A stretch of DNA of 64,000 nucleotides from Usnea hakonensis. Lineage: Eukaryota; Ascomycota; Lecanoromycetes; Lecanorales; Parmeliaceae. The stretch is taken from the NCBI GenBank assembly GCA_013423325.1, contig BLJB01000003.1, positions 496,001 through 560,000 of the forward strand, given 5' to 3'. This document shows positions 34,168 through 44,092 of the stretch, piece by piece. A program made the position numbers and the translations under genes. Position 1 is the stretch's first letter. Each line of letters opens with the position of its first letter. The notes under the pieces were generated by a model. It made no database searches. It worked only from the letters and a program-made list of their open reading frames with translations, and had not been told where the DNA came from.

Positions 34168-34530
34168 GTTGCTCAGACTTAGTAGGGTACTTGATAAGAC
34201 GGCGAATGGGCAATCTCGAGATCAGATTAAGCCGTGAAAAGGGTCGTAGTATTATTATGTTCTATGAAGTTCGAAGATGGAGACAATGGACGCCTTTGAA
34301 GCGCAGGGACGGTTGGTGCCTTAGCGTGGCCATCAAATGACGAAGTCTGTAGGGCTGAGTGCGCCAAGAATTCTGCAGCTCTCCCTCTGACTTGTCTCTG
34401 CTGCTTCACCTTTATCCTACCTCTCCACCAGATCCTCAACTATGATACAATAGCGACAGACCTGCTTTGAGAAGCAGTTCCCCTTTTTGAGTCCGCATTC
34501 TCTCCCCGCGATACCGCCAGATAATCCAAA
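34168..34530. promoter_or_regulatory. Divergent promoter region of YPT5 and SAC1
   Basis: A 363-bp spacer between the start codons of two genes of endomembrane traffic. No specific factor site is claimed. Confidence 0.45.
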
Positions 34531-36744
34531 ATGCGCAGCCTAGTTCCCTTCAGAGACATTAACGTCCATGCCTCTTCCTCAAATTACGCCTTCACCTCCC
34601 CTTCTTCGCCTTCAGCCCAGACACTGGTGGTTGATCGACCTTCCGGAGACCTGCGACTCAATGATGGTGCGCTGTTAGGTGCTAAAAGGGTGTCGAGTAT
34701 TGCGGGCATTCTCGGCATCATCAAGCTCAGATTAGGTGAATGGGTCTTGATTTCAAGGCGGAGAAAGTGCTGACAGAGCGGCAGACAAGTACATAATAGT
34801 AGTCACAAAAGCTCAGCCAATGGGTCGCTTGAAAGGGCATATGGTCTACAAAGTTATTTCCACGGAATTTCTTCCTCTCCGCGAACGTGCACTACATGAT
34901 CCAGACGAAGACACTTATATGAGCCTACTGAAGACTATGCTGAAAACTGGACCAATGTACTTTTCATACTCCTTCGACATCACCAATAGCTTCCAGCGTC
35001 AAGCCCAATCGAGTCCTTCACAACCATTGTGGAGGAGAGCAGACGACCGCTTCTTCTGGAACAAGTTTATTCAGTCAGACCTTATAGACTTCGCAAATGG
35101 CGTGGGAAGTGGTTCTGGGCTCCGTGGAGGACAGCAGGATGGAGCTGACCCCTTCATTCTTCCTGTCATGTTTGGAATGTTGAGAATCACACAAACCCGT
35201 GTCAAGGCGACTCCATTGACATTCACATTAATTACAAGAAGATCTAGACACAGAGCCGGGACTCGCTATCTCACTCGCGGCATTGATGAGCAAGGGCACG
35301 TTGCAAATTATAACGAGACGGAGCAGATTGTGATCCTGAACGATGAGAATGGAGATCTAGAAGGCTTTGCTGGGGGCGGAGGAATGCAAAATGGCAAGGT
35401 GGGGGGTAATGAAGGCTATGACACACAGGTCTTGTCTTATGTACAGACCAGGGGAAGCGTGCCAGTCTATTGGGCAGAGGTTAACACGTTGAAATACGTT
35501 CCGAATCTTCAAGTGCGTGGGGTGGAGACAGCTGTCGAGGCTGCACGACAGCACTTTAACGAACAAATAAGCCTGTATGGCGACAACTACCTTGTCAACC
35601 TCGTCAACCAAAAAGGTCGAGAAGATCGGGTTAAGAGAGCCTATGAGCAGATGGTCCGAATTCTGGTCTCCTCGCCCGATGAAGCAACGCAGGCAGACTA
35701 TACAACGGAGGAGAAGATACATATTGTGGAGGCTAGCCAGAAGAATCAGAAATACGATCGATTACACTATGTTTACTTCGATTTCCACAACGAGACCAAG
35801 GGACTAAAGTGGCATCGCGCTCAATTGCTTCTCGATCAGTTGAAGCAGGGTCTGACTCAAGGCCAATATTTCCGCGGCGTTGACATGCCGGCGGATGCAC
35901 GAGGTCGCCTGGAAGTGCGAAATCGGCAAACAGCCGTGGTGCGAACGAATTGCATGGACTGCTTGGACCGGACGAACGTTGTCCAGACAATGCTTGGTCG
36001 CTGGACCTTGACGCGGCAACTGACCGATGTTGGTGCTCTAAAGCCTGGGGAGTCTGCTGACGACGACAAATCATTCCAGGATTTATTCCGAAACATTTGG
36101 GCAGACAACGCTGATGTTGTGTCAAAAACATACTCAGGGACTGGGGCTCTCAAGACCGACTTTACACGCACTGGTGAGAGGACAAAGGCCGGAGCGGCTC
36201 AGGATCTGAACAACTCCATCACTCGCTATGTCAAGAATAATTTTGGAGACGGGCCACGTCAGGATGCATTTGATCTGTTCCTAGGCGCTTACCTACCTTC
36301 GACCTCGATCACCGATTCTAATCTTGTTTTCAAGGATCGAAGACCAATCTTGATCCAAGCCATACCATATCTATTAGCCGCCAGTTTCTTCCTAGTCATG
36401 ATTACCTCCCTAACGAGAACCCAGCCACAAACGACAATTTGGCCTTTGCGTGTGTTTGCTCTGTTGTGGATGATCATCGGTAGCTGGTGTGGGCACTTCA
36501 TATGGACTCATGGCATGCTCTACGTAAGTAGCTGAAGCCCTAGACCGAAACTTCTACTGACCCTACAAATTTTCAGGTCAATTGGCCAAAACTCAACACC
36601 CCTCGCTGGGCCCAGGAAGGCTATCAAGAGACTATGGGCAGCGCGATGAAAGACAAAGTGATAGGAAGCTTTGTGCCTCGCGAACGTGGGGCGAGTAATG
36701 TTCGGTTGGGTCATCTCGAAGAGGGTAAGAAGAGGATACAATGA
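34531..36744 (+). CDS. SAC1: Phosphoinositide phosphatase SAC1
   Basis: ER and Golgi membrane phosphatase for PtdIns4P. Three exons: 34531-34735, 34785-36523 and 36577-36744, with introns in good context (joining KLRL to DKYIIVVTKAQ, and MLY to VNWPKLN). The SAC domain has FFWNKF, TLITRRSRHRAGTRYLTRG and RGSVPVYWAE, and the catalytic CX5R motif as RTNCMDCLDRTNVVQ (Cys at about 35951). Near the C-terminus two hydrophobic segments (IPYLLAASFFLVMITSL and LRVFALLWMIIGSWCGHFI) form the membrane anchor. All of this matches yeast Sac1. A Gly-rich insert (about 35356-35410) precedes the final part of the domain. Confidence 0.95.
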
Positions 36745-37266
36745 TGCAGTATCTGAAGGCTATCATGACATCGTATCTAATGATTCCCTCTAAACTACCA
36801 AGTCTTCTGATGGTTCAAATTTGATCTGCGCTTTGGGGAGATGTAGCTGGTTCCGTGATTGGACGGTCTTGCCTCAGGCTCTTATTACAAGCCAACAACG
36901 CTATGGCGTGGATGAGAAGCTGTAGGATCCGCTGCTTGTGCTATGAAAGTGTTGTTATAAATGAAGTACTCACCCACACATTCGAGCGTCGGCTTTGGGG
37001 ATTGTTGTCCACAATTGGTATTGTAATTAATTAATATAACACCATATAGTTTTTTTGGTGTATGTTGTAGAATGATTGATTGGAGGCTCCGAGTCTCAAG
37101 AAACCATACTCTATGAAGATCCTCGACAAAACAAGCCAAAGTCTTAAGTTCCCCCAGCAGCTATTATCTATTATCTATAGCAATGTGATCGCTCTGCTGC
37201 CCCTACTCAAATCGCTACAGGGATGCGGACTAGTCATTTTTGTCAGAATATACATAATAATACACC
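36745..37266. other. Intergenic region
   Basis: SAC1 3' end and RRN9-like promoter. AT-rich, with a TTAATTAATAT stretch near 37026. No gene. Confidence 0.4.
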
Positions 37267-38841
37267 ATGTCGTCTTCTGAGGACGATGGCCGAATTCCTT
37301 CCTCCCCCCCGCTCCACTCAGCACAGCAACCAGCAGACATACTCTACGCCGAGAACGAACATCTGGACTTGGCAAATGACGACTTGTCTGACGCGCCGTC
37401 AGATCACAGCCCAGTGTTACAACAATCACCTCGAAGGGATTCCAGCGCTGGCGATGACCCTGCAGCTGACCAAGCTGCTGCAGACGGCGAACCTCATGAA
37501 TCTTTTGACACGGATTCTCAGGATCCCACATCTTCGCCGTCGCGCCCAAATAAATTCCTTGGACCACCTTCAACTTGGCGGAATTGGACAGCTCCAGAAA
37601 GAGACTTAGCAGCCAGTGTCGAACAGTTGCAGGCAAAGGATCTTAGCATCCATCTGTTCAACTCCTTCAGGTTACGTCATAGATACCGCCTGCGGGGCCC
37701 TGATCGGCAAGTCCAAAGTCCGCAAGATTCAAAAAGTAACGAAAGCTCCATGTGGGTCCCGCCCAAGAGCTGGACCGCTTGGCCTTTACCGTCTGACATA
37801 GTTCCGAAAGAGCATGACCAAAGGCGCTGGGAAGATGATGATATTCCATCCGAGCTGCACCATGCCAGATTGGAAAGACCAGGTCAACAGTTACAGGAAA
37901 TGCTCGTTGCCCAAGTCCTACGGAAAGCCAAAGAGCAGTTCCAAGAACAACAATGGGAAGATGAACAGCACAAAACGAAAATTACTATGCGACACCCTGA
38001 GCATTTGGAAGGCCGAAGACACGTGAATGGAAAGTTTCGTGCCAAACAGGACCATGATTTTCAGGACCAGAAACCTGTCATTATGGCTGACGATCAACGA
38101 GCAAGCGAGATTCTACGGCCTACAGTGCAACACATGATGACCAAATTGGACGATTTACTCATGGGACTGCATCATGCCAGAGCTGCTTATCTGGCTGTTG
38201 AAGACTCTGGTAGCGAGTCTCTGAGCCCAATTAGTGAGCGGGCAACATCTCGAGGTAGACCTCGGAAAAGGAAGCAGAAAGCGTCAAGCACCGATGAAGA
38301 TACAGGAACAAGTCAAGACATGCCAGACTACGATGGCTCCGATTCGGGTGGAAGCCAATCTAGGAAGGGAAAGCCGGCCTTGAAAGACCAAATCCAATAT
38401 GCCAGGTCTTTTTCGCGCAGATCGCGGAGTCATAACTTCCGTGGACGTAAGGGGCGTTTAGGCCTTCGAGACTGGAGTGATGTGCTGGGCATTGCCGCCA
38501 TGACTGGGTGGCAACAAAGTGTCATTGGAAGTACTACTGCTCGATGTGCTACGCTTTTCGAGGAGGGTATCAAATTCAGAACTCTTGAGGAGGGTAAGGA
38601 GGTTCAGGAAGTGGATGTGTATCTACCCAATGCCCCTCCTCATTTCCGTGTTCAACATGGCCAAAGTAACTCTTGGAGAGCAAGGGAAGGCTCTAACAAC
38701 AGATTTACGGGTGCAATGGTGGGAGCTGTTCATGTAGATGGCTTTCTGAAACCGATTGAAGAGAAAAAGTCGTGGAAATATGATAAGAAGCAGCCAAAGC
38801 GAAGGAGGTCATCACGTAAATCTATTGACACAACTGAATGA
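37267..38841 (+). CDS. RRN9-domain RNA polymerase I initiation factor
   Basis: An intronless protein of 524 residues. After a disordered acidic N-terminus there is a GPPSTWRNWTAPERDLAASV segment followed by LQAKDLSIHLFNSFRLRHR. This is the Rrn9 domain, found in the upstream activation factor that sets up Pol I at rDNA promoters. Later parts include VPPKSWTAWPL, a Gln/Glu-rich coiled region, a basic stretch (RGRPRKRKQK), LGLRDWSDVLGIAAMTGW, and a very basic C-terminus (KKQPKRRRSSRKS). The domain call comes from memory of the fungal family, not a search. The function at rDNA is inferred from that family. Start chosen as the first ATG (MSSSEDDGR), shortly after an AT-rich leader. Confidence 0.65.
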   Translation: MSSSEDDGRIPSSPPLHSAQQPADILYAENEHLDLANDDLSDAPSDHSPVLQQSPRRDSSAGDDPAADQAAADGEPHESFDTDSQDPTSSPSRPNKFLGPPSTWRNWTAPERDLAASVEQLQAKDLSIHLFNSFRLRHRYRLRGPDRQVQSPQDSKSNESSMWVPPKSWTAWPLPSDIVPKEHDQRRWEDDDIPSELHHARLERPGQQLQEMLVAQVLRKAKEQFQEQQWEDEQHKTKITMRHPEHLEGRRHVNGKFRAKQDHDFQDQKPVIMADDQRASEILRPTVQHMMTKLDDLLMGLHHARAAYLAVEDSGSESLSPISERATSRGRPRKRKQKASSTDEDTGTSQDMPDYDGSDSGGSQSRKGKPALKDQIQYARSFSRRSRSHNFRGRKGRLGLRDWSDVLGIAAMTGWQQSVIGSTTARCATLFEEGIKFRTLEEGKEVQEVDVYLPNAPPHFRVQHGQSNSWRAREGSNNRFTGAMVGAVHVDGFLKPIEEKKSWKYDKKQPKRRRSSRKSIDTTE

Positions 38842-39092
38842 TTAAAGCTAGGGTTTCCGATGGGTAAACCTCGATCTGGACCCGTCAATTGAGTATGAAG
38901 TGAGTCGATGTATAGTGGTCACTAGCGCCATCCTTCCAAACCTCACCTCACCTCTTCTCATTCAAAGCGTGGAAACTCTTCAATCTGCATCCTTCGCCAT
39001 TTTCTATCCTTCATCCTTTGACCCTTCCAACCGCACCTCCGCTGTTTAACAACAAAATCAACGCTACCATCAAGCTTTCTTTTACAACAGAT

Positions 39093-41037
39093 ATGGACAC
39101 TATCATGGCCGATCCCTTGCCTGAAATTCTATTCAACGGTCAGCCTCTATACCCAGGATTTGTCCGTCAGAATCCAAATATCATCAATTTAGACAGCGAC
39201 GACGACAATTCTAGCGACACTACACTGCTAGGCGACAGAATCGTGGAGCGAAGAAGACCAGTCTCTAATCTTCGCCAAAAGAGACGTCGCCGTAGGTTAG
39301 ACGCTGTTCGTTTCCGGCCCCAAACCCGAACAGCACGTCCTGTTTCTGCAGAGAGTTTCCTGGATAATACTAGACAGCTGTCGAGATATAGCTACGATGG
39401 GAGAACCCTGAACCTTGGAGCAACTGTTGAGATGATGGATGGCGCTTTTCTGCGGATTAAGACCATCTTAGAAGACCGCGAAACCGGTGAGATCTTTCTA
39501 AAAGGCCTTCGCTTCCAAAGAACTTCGTCCCTCAACGGTCTACTTGAACCGAGGCTCAATGAAATTGTGTTGATGATGGAACATGATCCGGATCATCACC
39601 TTGTCAAACTGGCCGCCGTGGTCAAGATTCGAGAACTCATCATGACCAACCTACAATATCCGGCCCTAAATGTTTACGAGATCGACCCAGACAGCGCTGC
39701 CTCGAGCGCAGAGTATGAAAGTACCCACAGTCGTCTTCTCTGTCGATGGAAATACCTCAAGACGAGCAACGACAAAGGCGTGTTGAAGAGATTGATCGAT
39801 GCGGAGTCGGACGAAGGATGTTCGATCTCTCAATCTGAGTTGAGGAATAGGTTTCGAGGGCGAACAATCAAAGGAGGCATGTCTCCAGGGTGGCTGGAGG
39901 AAGAGATCGCTTTCGAGCGGGTACAGCAAGCGAGCTCTTGTAATCTTGGTCCCCCCCTGCCTCATACTAATCCAGCTGTCAACGAAGCGACAAGCCGAAA
40001 ATATGAGAGGAGGTACACTCTAGGTGATGCTTTCTGTGGAGGTGGCGGGGTGTCGAGTGGGGCTCAGATGGCTGGTTTTCGGGTGGAAGAGGCATTTGAC
40101 AAAGACCCCGACTGCGTCGCGACATACCGCTTAAATTTTCCACACACCCGTTGTCACTGTGTCTCAGTGTATAAATTTGCCAGGTCGATCAACAAGAGCC
40201 ATAAGTATGATCATCTGCACATGTCACCGCCTTGCACACCCTTCAGCCTACTGCACAATCGACCTTTTTCTAATGACGACCAGAATCTAGCTGCATTTTT
40301 AGACATGGAATTGCTACTCAAGAAAACGACGCCTCGTACCGTGACTTTGGAGGAGACGTATGGCATAACTCGCGGTGAGGAAAACCTCGAGTGGTTCACG
40401 GCACTAATTCAAATATTCACCAGACTCGGATTCAGCGTTCGATGGGACGTTTTCAATTTCTTAGATTTCGGCCTGTCTCAGCCAAGAAGACGTCTTATCA
40501 TCTTCGCATCCTGGTAAGCCAAAAGAAAGAGTGGATTCATCAACCCTCCTACCTCCGAGTACTGACCGAACATGCAGCCCCGGCGAAACCCTCCCCGACT
40601 TCCCCGAGCCAACCCACTGCAAACCCGACGACATCTACCGCTTCCCCCACCTTACACCTCACACCACCATCAACGACGCCATTGCCCACATCCCCCACGA
40701 CTTCCCCGACCACCGCCCTCAATTCGCCGCCAGAATCAATAAACCTCCTCACTCGGGCGATGAACCGCTTCGTAACACCATTACCTGCGCCGGCAGTCCG
40801 AACTGGCATCCTTCTGGCAAGCGCGGCTTCACGAATAGAGAGCTTGCTTGTTTGAATGGCTTTTGGCTGAAGCACAGGTTTGGGGTGAAGGGGGTGAGAA
40901 GGCAGATTGGGAATGCGGTGCCGCCGGTTGTGATGGCGGTGTTTTTGAGGCAGATAAGGAGGGCGTTGAGGAGGGCGGATGGGTTGGAAGGGGGGAGGGG
41001 GTGGCGGGAGGGGGAGGGGGTGGTTCTGATTCTTTAG
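39093..41037 (+). CDS. rid: RID/Masc1-type cytosine-C5 DNA methyltransferase
   Basis: Two exons, 39093-40513 and 40578-41037 (intron GTAAGC...GCAG, joining ASC to PGETLPDFP). The N-terminal half has an acidic and a very basic stretch (RQKRRRRRL) and a BAH-like region. The methyltransferase domain starts GDAFCGGGGVSSGAQMAGF (motif I) and then AFDKDPDCVATYRLNF. Motif IV reads HMSPPCTPFS with Thr where canonical enzymes have Gln, and motif VI reads TLEETYGI in place of ENV. Motif VIII is SQPRRRL, and the second exon holds IGNAVPPVV (motif X). Replacement of ENV by E-E/Q-T is the known mark of RID and Masc1, proteins needed for repeat-induced point mutation or methylation induced premeiotically. 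At about 626 residues it is near family size. The second exon goes from C-rich to G-rich. Confidence 0.88.
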
Positions 41038-41629
41038 GAGAGGATTGATGGATGGAATGCTGGTGCTGCGGGGGAGTGACTAGGATGCCGTTGCTGTCGT
41101 GCTATGCTGTACAAGCTATCAGACTTCTTGATGCGGGAATTGTACTAGAACCTTTATCGCGCCCCCCAAGTCTCTAGATCTAAATATGACGTTGTCCGAT
41201 CTCTCGCAATGGACGTTTCTTTACGGCATGGAAAAACCTTGAACGGAAGTTTTGAATGAATGAGGAAAGGGGGTGAAGGGGGTGGGGGTGGATGAATGTG
41301 GTGTCATGATATGATATGATATGATATGATATGACATGTTGTGTTATGTGTTATGTGTTATGTATTATCTGAGTCGTACTGTAGAGTACACTGAAGTACA
41401 TACAGTACAGTATCATACATCAATATCACTATCCATATCCGAAAACAATACCGCCCATCCCCCCTCCCCCATCAAATCAAATCAAAGACTCAAAGAAATC
41501 TATATATATAATAGAGACGAAACCCGTCTCTTGTGAGCAGAGTGAAGTGTATCGTGATTTCTATCTCTGTCTCTGTATTCTCTTCTCTTCCTGTTGATCT
41601 CTCTCTCTCTTTCATGATATCGGATATCC
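41038..41629. other. Intergenic, convergent gene ends
   Basis: Between the methyltransferase stop and the proline-rich protein stop. It contains simple repeats at 41305-41370 and no gene. Confidence 0.45.
41305..41370. repeat. ATGAT pentamer repeat followed by GTTATGT repeat
   Basis: About five perfect ATGAT units (41305-41333) are followed by three or four GTTATGT-like units. The same pentamer, in the opposite orientation, occurs at 46293-46311. Confidence 0.85.
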
Positions 41630-43093
41630 CTAACACTGTCCTGTCCGCGTTTGGATGGTGTCGTGGCTTAAGATGTCGTGGTGTGGGCGGTGGTTTGGTG
41701 TGCGGGGGTGGAAGGTGTGGGTGGTTGAGGGGGTGATGATGGTGGTTGATGTTGATGTTATGATTGCGGTGGAGGTTGAGGTTGAGGTTGCCGTCAAGGT
41801 GGAGGTCGAAGTGATGGTGGCGATGGTGGTGAAGCGGGAGGGCGTCGATGGGGTCGAGCTGGTACCGAGGTTTGATACAGATGAAGCCGAGGCCGAGAGG
41901 GCGCTGGAGACGGAGGACGACGCAGAGGCGACAGATAAGGACGTTACAGTGGAGCGAGCAGTGGTGTAGACGGTGCGCAATGTTCCGTGGCCTTTGTGGA
42001 GGGAGCTTGAGCTGGAGGCGCTGGACGTATGGAGCGGGATGCTGTCGGCGCGCGGTGTCGCGGTGGTGGAGTTCCATGGCGTCACTTCATCCGCGGAGAG
42101 CCTATTGCAGCAGTTCACCATGTATGGGTGGCATCTGTGTGCGCAGGGTTTGCGGAGACGTGCGGCGCGCTGCTCAACGGGTGGGTTTGATGGCGGGAAG
42201 TAGCCTCCGTGTGCGTGCGAGGGAGGGGCCATCTCACCTCGTGGTTCGACGTCCACAACGTGGCCGGCAGGGAATGGGCGTGGTGGAGAGGGATCGGAAG
42301 CTTCGGCTGCTGATCCATTCACGGTACGTAGTAGAGGCGATGGGGAGCGAGCGCTGAGAGTGTCGTTTGGTGAAGCGGTTTGTGCCTCCACCAGGCGAAG
42401 AGCGGGGTTGTGACCTTCTCCGTGGTACCTCACGACTGGCACTGGACCGGCAGGGAATGGGCGTGGTGGAGAGGGGTCGGAAGCTTCGGCTGCTGACCCA
42501 TTCACGGTACGTAGTAGAGGCGATGGGGAGCGAGCGCTGAGAGTGTCGTTTGGTGAAGCGGTTTGTGCCTCCACTAGGCGAACAGCGGGGAATGGACTAG
42601 GTGGCGACGGCTTATTGGCTCCGTTGTTGCGACCTTCCCCGTGGTGCCTCACGACTGGCACTGGACCGGCGGGGAATGGTCTGGGTGGTGAGGGATCAGC
42701 CGCCTCCTGGTTTCCACCATTCGGGAAGCGCGAGAGGGGACCTCTCTTCTCCAGTAGCTTTCCATCATCTCGTGTGTTCTCTCTGTCCAATGGATACTTG
42801 GAGAGTGTTGGAAGCGACGGGCCAGTAGTTGCCGCGCCAGTTTTGACTAACATATGAGGCATTGAAGGTGCCCTTTCCTCCCGTGGCGGTGACACATCGA
42901 CGGGATGGCCAACGGGGAAAGGACGAGGAGGAGAAGGATCCTTCACCTCCACAACCTGACCAGCTGGGAATGGCCTTGGAGGCGAAGGGTGCTGTGAGAC
43001 TGGTACATGGGTTGAATTTGGAAAAGGAGCAGGAAAGGCGGCACAAGTTGTGACGACGGAGGCAGCAACTAGGGAGAGGGTAGAAAGCTTCAT
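41630..43093 (-). CDS. Secreted proline-rich repeat protein (PSPPRPFPxG repeats)
   Basis: An open frame of 487 residues starting with a signal peptide (MKLSTLSLVAASVVTTCAAFP). The N-terminal two thirds hold six copies of a PSPPRPFPAG-like motif (one changed to PSPPSPFPA), spaced by acidic linkers. Two linkers are long and nearly identical (RLVEAQTASPNDTLSARSP, then PLLRTVNGSAAEAS). After them comes a Cys cluster (CAHRCHPYMVNCCN) and a Ser/Thr-rich domain typical of O-glycosylated wall proteins. No clear GPI signal is visible. Only one Lys-Arg pair (LLEKRGP) is present, so this is not laid out like a Kex2-processed repeat precursor. Probably a cell-wall or matrix protein. Alternative splicing of the last 100 residues cannot be excluded. 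Confidence 0.65.
   Translation of the reverse strand: MKLSTLSLVAASVVTTCAAFPAPFPNSTHVPVSQHPSPPRPFPAGQVVEVKDPSPPRPFPVGHPVDVSPPREERAPSMPHMLVKTGAATTGPSLPTLSKYPLDRENTRDDGKLLEKRGPLSRFPNGGNQEAADPSPPRPFPAGPVPVVRHHGEGRNNGANKPSPPSPFPAVRLVEAQTASPNDTLSARSPSPLLRTVNGSAAEASDPSPPRPFPAGPVPVVRYHGEGHNPALRLVEAQTASPNDTLSARSPSPLLRTVNGSAAEASDPSPPRPFPAGHVVDVEPRGEMAPPSHAHGGYFPPSNPPVEQRAARLRKPCAHRCHPYMVNCCNRLSADEVTPWNSTTATPRADSIPLHTSSASSSSSLHKGHGTLRTVYTTARSTVTSLSVASASSSVSSALSASASSVSNLGTSSTPSTPSRFTTIATITSTSTLTATSTSTSTAIITSTSTTIITPSTTHTFHPRTPNHRPHHDILSHDTIQTRTGQC
42264..42589. repeat. 183-bp in-frame tandem duplication in the proline-rich gene
   Basis: Positions 42264-42406 recur at 42447-42589 with only a few mismatches, an offset of 183 bp (61 codons). 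The intervening 40 bp recur, more diverged, near 42622-42665. High identity at synonymous sites suggests a recent duplication. Confidence 0.9.
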
Positions 43094-44092
43094 TTTGATG
43101 AATCTGAATGGACTCGAAGTTGGATGTTGAAGTGTGAATTCTGAATGGGCTTGAAGTTGGATGATGAAGTGTGATGATGTGAAAGGTAAGTGGTTGGAGA
43201 ATGAGAACAGACAGGAAGAGGAAGAGCAAGAGCAAGAGGAATAAGTATATTATATATATAGTTTCCAGGCACCCAGAACGAGCAAATTTTCTTGAAGCCA
43301 CTTCTGACTGAGCACATATGAGAGCGAAATGCAAATTTCATTAGCGCAAAAAGGGATCAATAAGTATTCTAAATGGGAAAAGCTTGGAAACATGTAGCGA
43401 TGAATGTCTCCGAAACTTCCTCTAAAGAGCTCAGAGCCCAAGGCGCTAGGTCCATGTTATGCTGATAGCAATATATGAGCTGATTTTGGACAGCAACCTT
43501 AGCCTACCGTATGTCCGAATCCAAGGGGAGATTCTTTCGCGACTGCCAGATTTAACGTGAAAGACTGGGAGGAATCTTGCAATCCGGTGATAAAAAAACA
43601 ACAGGGAAGCCGAAGATAATAAGTATGGGAGTCAGACGTTGTATCAAAAATTTGACACTGGATAGAGGCCAGGCCCACAATTACGCTCATTCTCAAAAAC
43701 GCTCATGGATCGGAGGTCATTCGAGAAAGATAGCCAGGTTTTGGCTATTACTCACCCAATTGATAACGATCAAGACCGGCTACAGCTCCAGCTACAGCAT
43801 CAATGATGCACTAGAGTTATTGTGGTGATTTATCGATTGTGCACTGAATGACATGAAAGGCGAGATGGTGATGGTTAAAGATGCCCAGAAAGGACTAGTT
43901 TTCAATCTTTTATCTAATCTTAGCGTGGGAAATGATTTTCTGCCCCTCAGAGGCTCAAAGTCTCTTCAATCTCACTCCAGGCCCATTCATCTTACCATCC
44001 TTCTCATTCTCTTTTGGTGCTACTCTATTGCAAAAGTTCCTACAGCATTCCACTTGGCGCCCTGAATGGTACTGGGCTCAAAAGCAAAGACC
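43094..44092. other. Intergenic region
   Basis: Promoter of the proline-rich gene, including a tandem GATTCTGAATGGGCTTGAAGTT-like duplication near 43103-43160 in its leader, and the upstream region of NPT1. No gene is supported. Confidence 0.4.

Noticed and set aside
41630..43093. Proline-rich repeat protein as a RiPP precursor
   Set aside because: The repeats lack flanking Lys-Arg sites, cores are not short and uniform, and no UstYa-like or other tailoring gene is adjacent.
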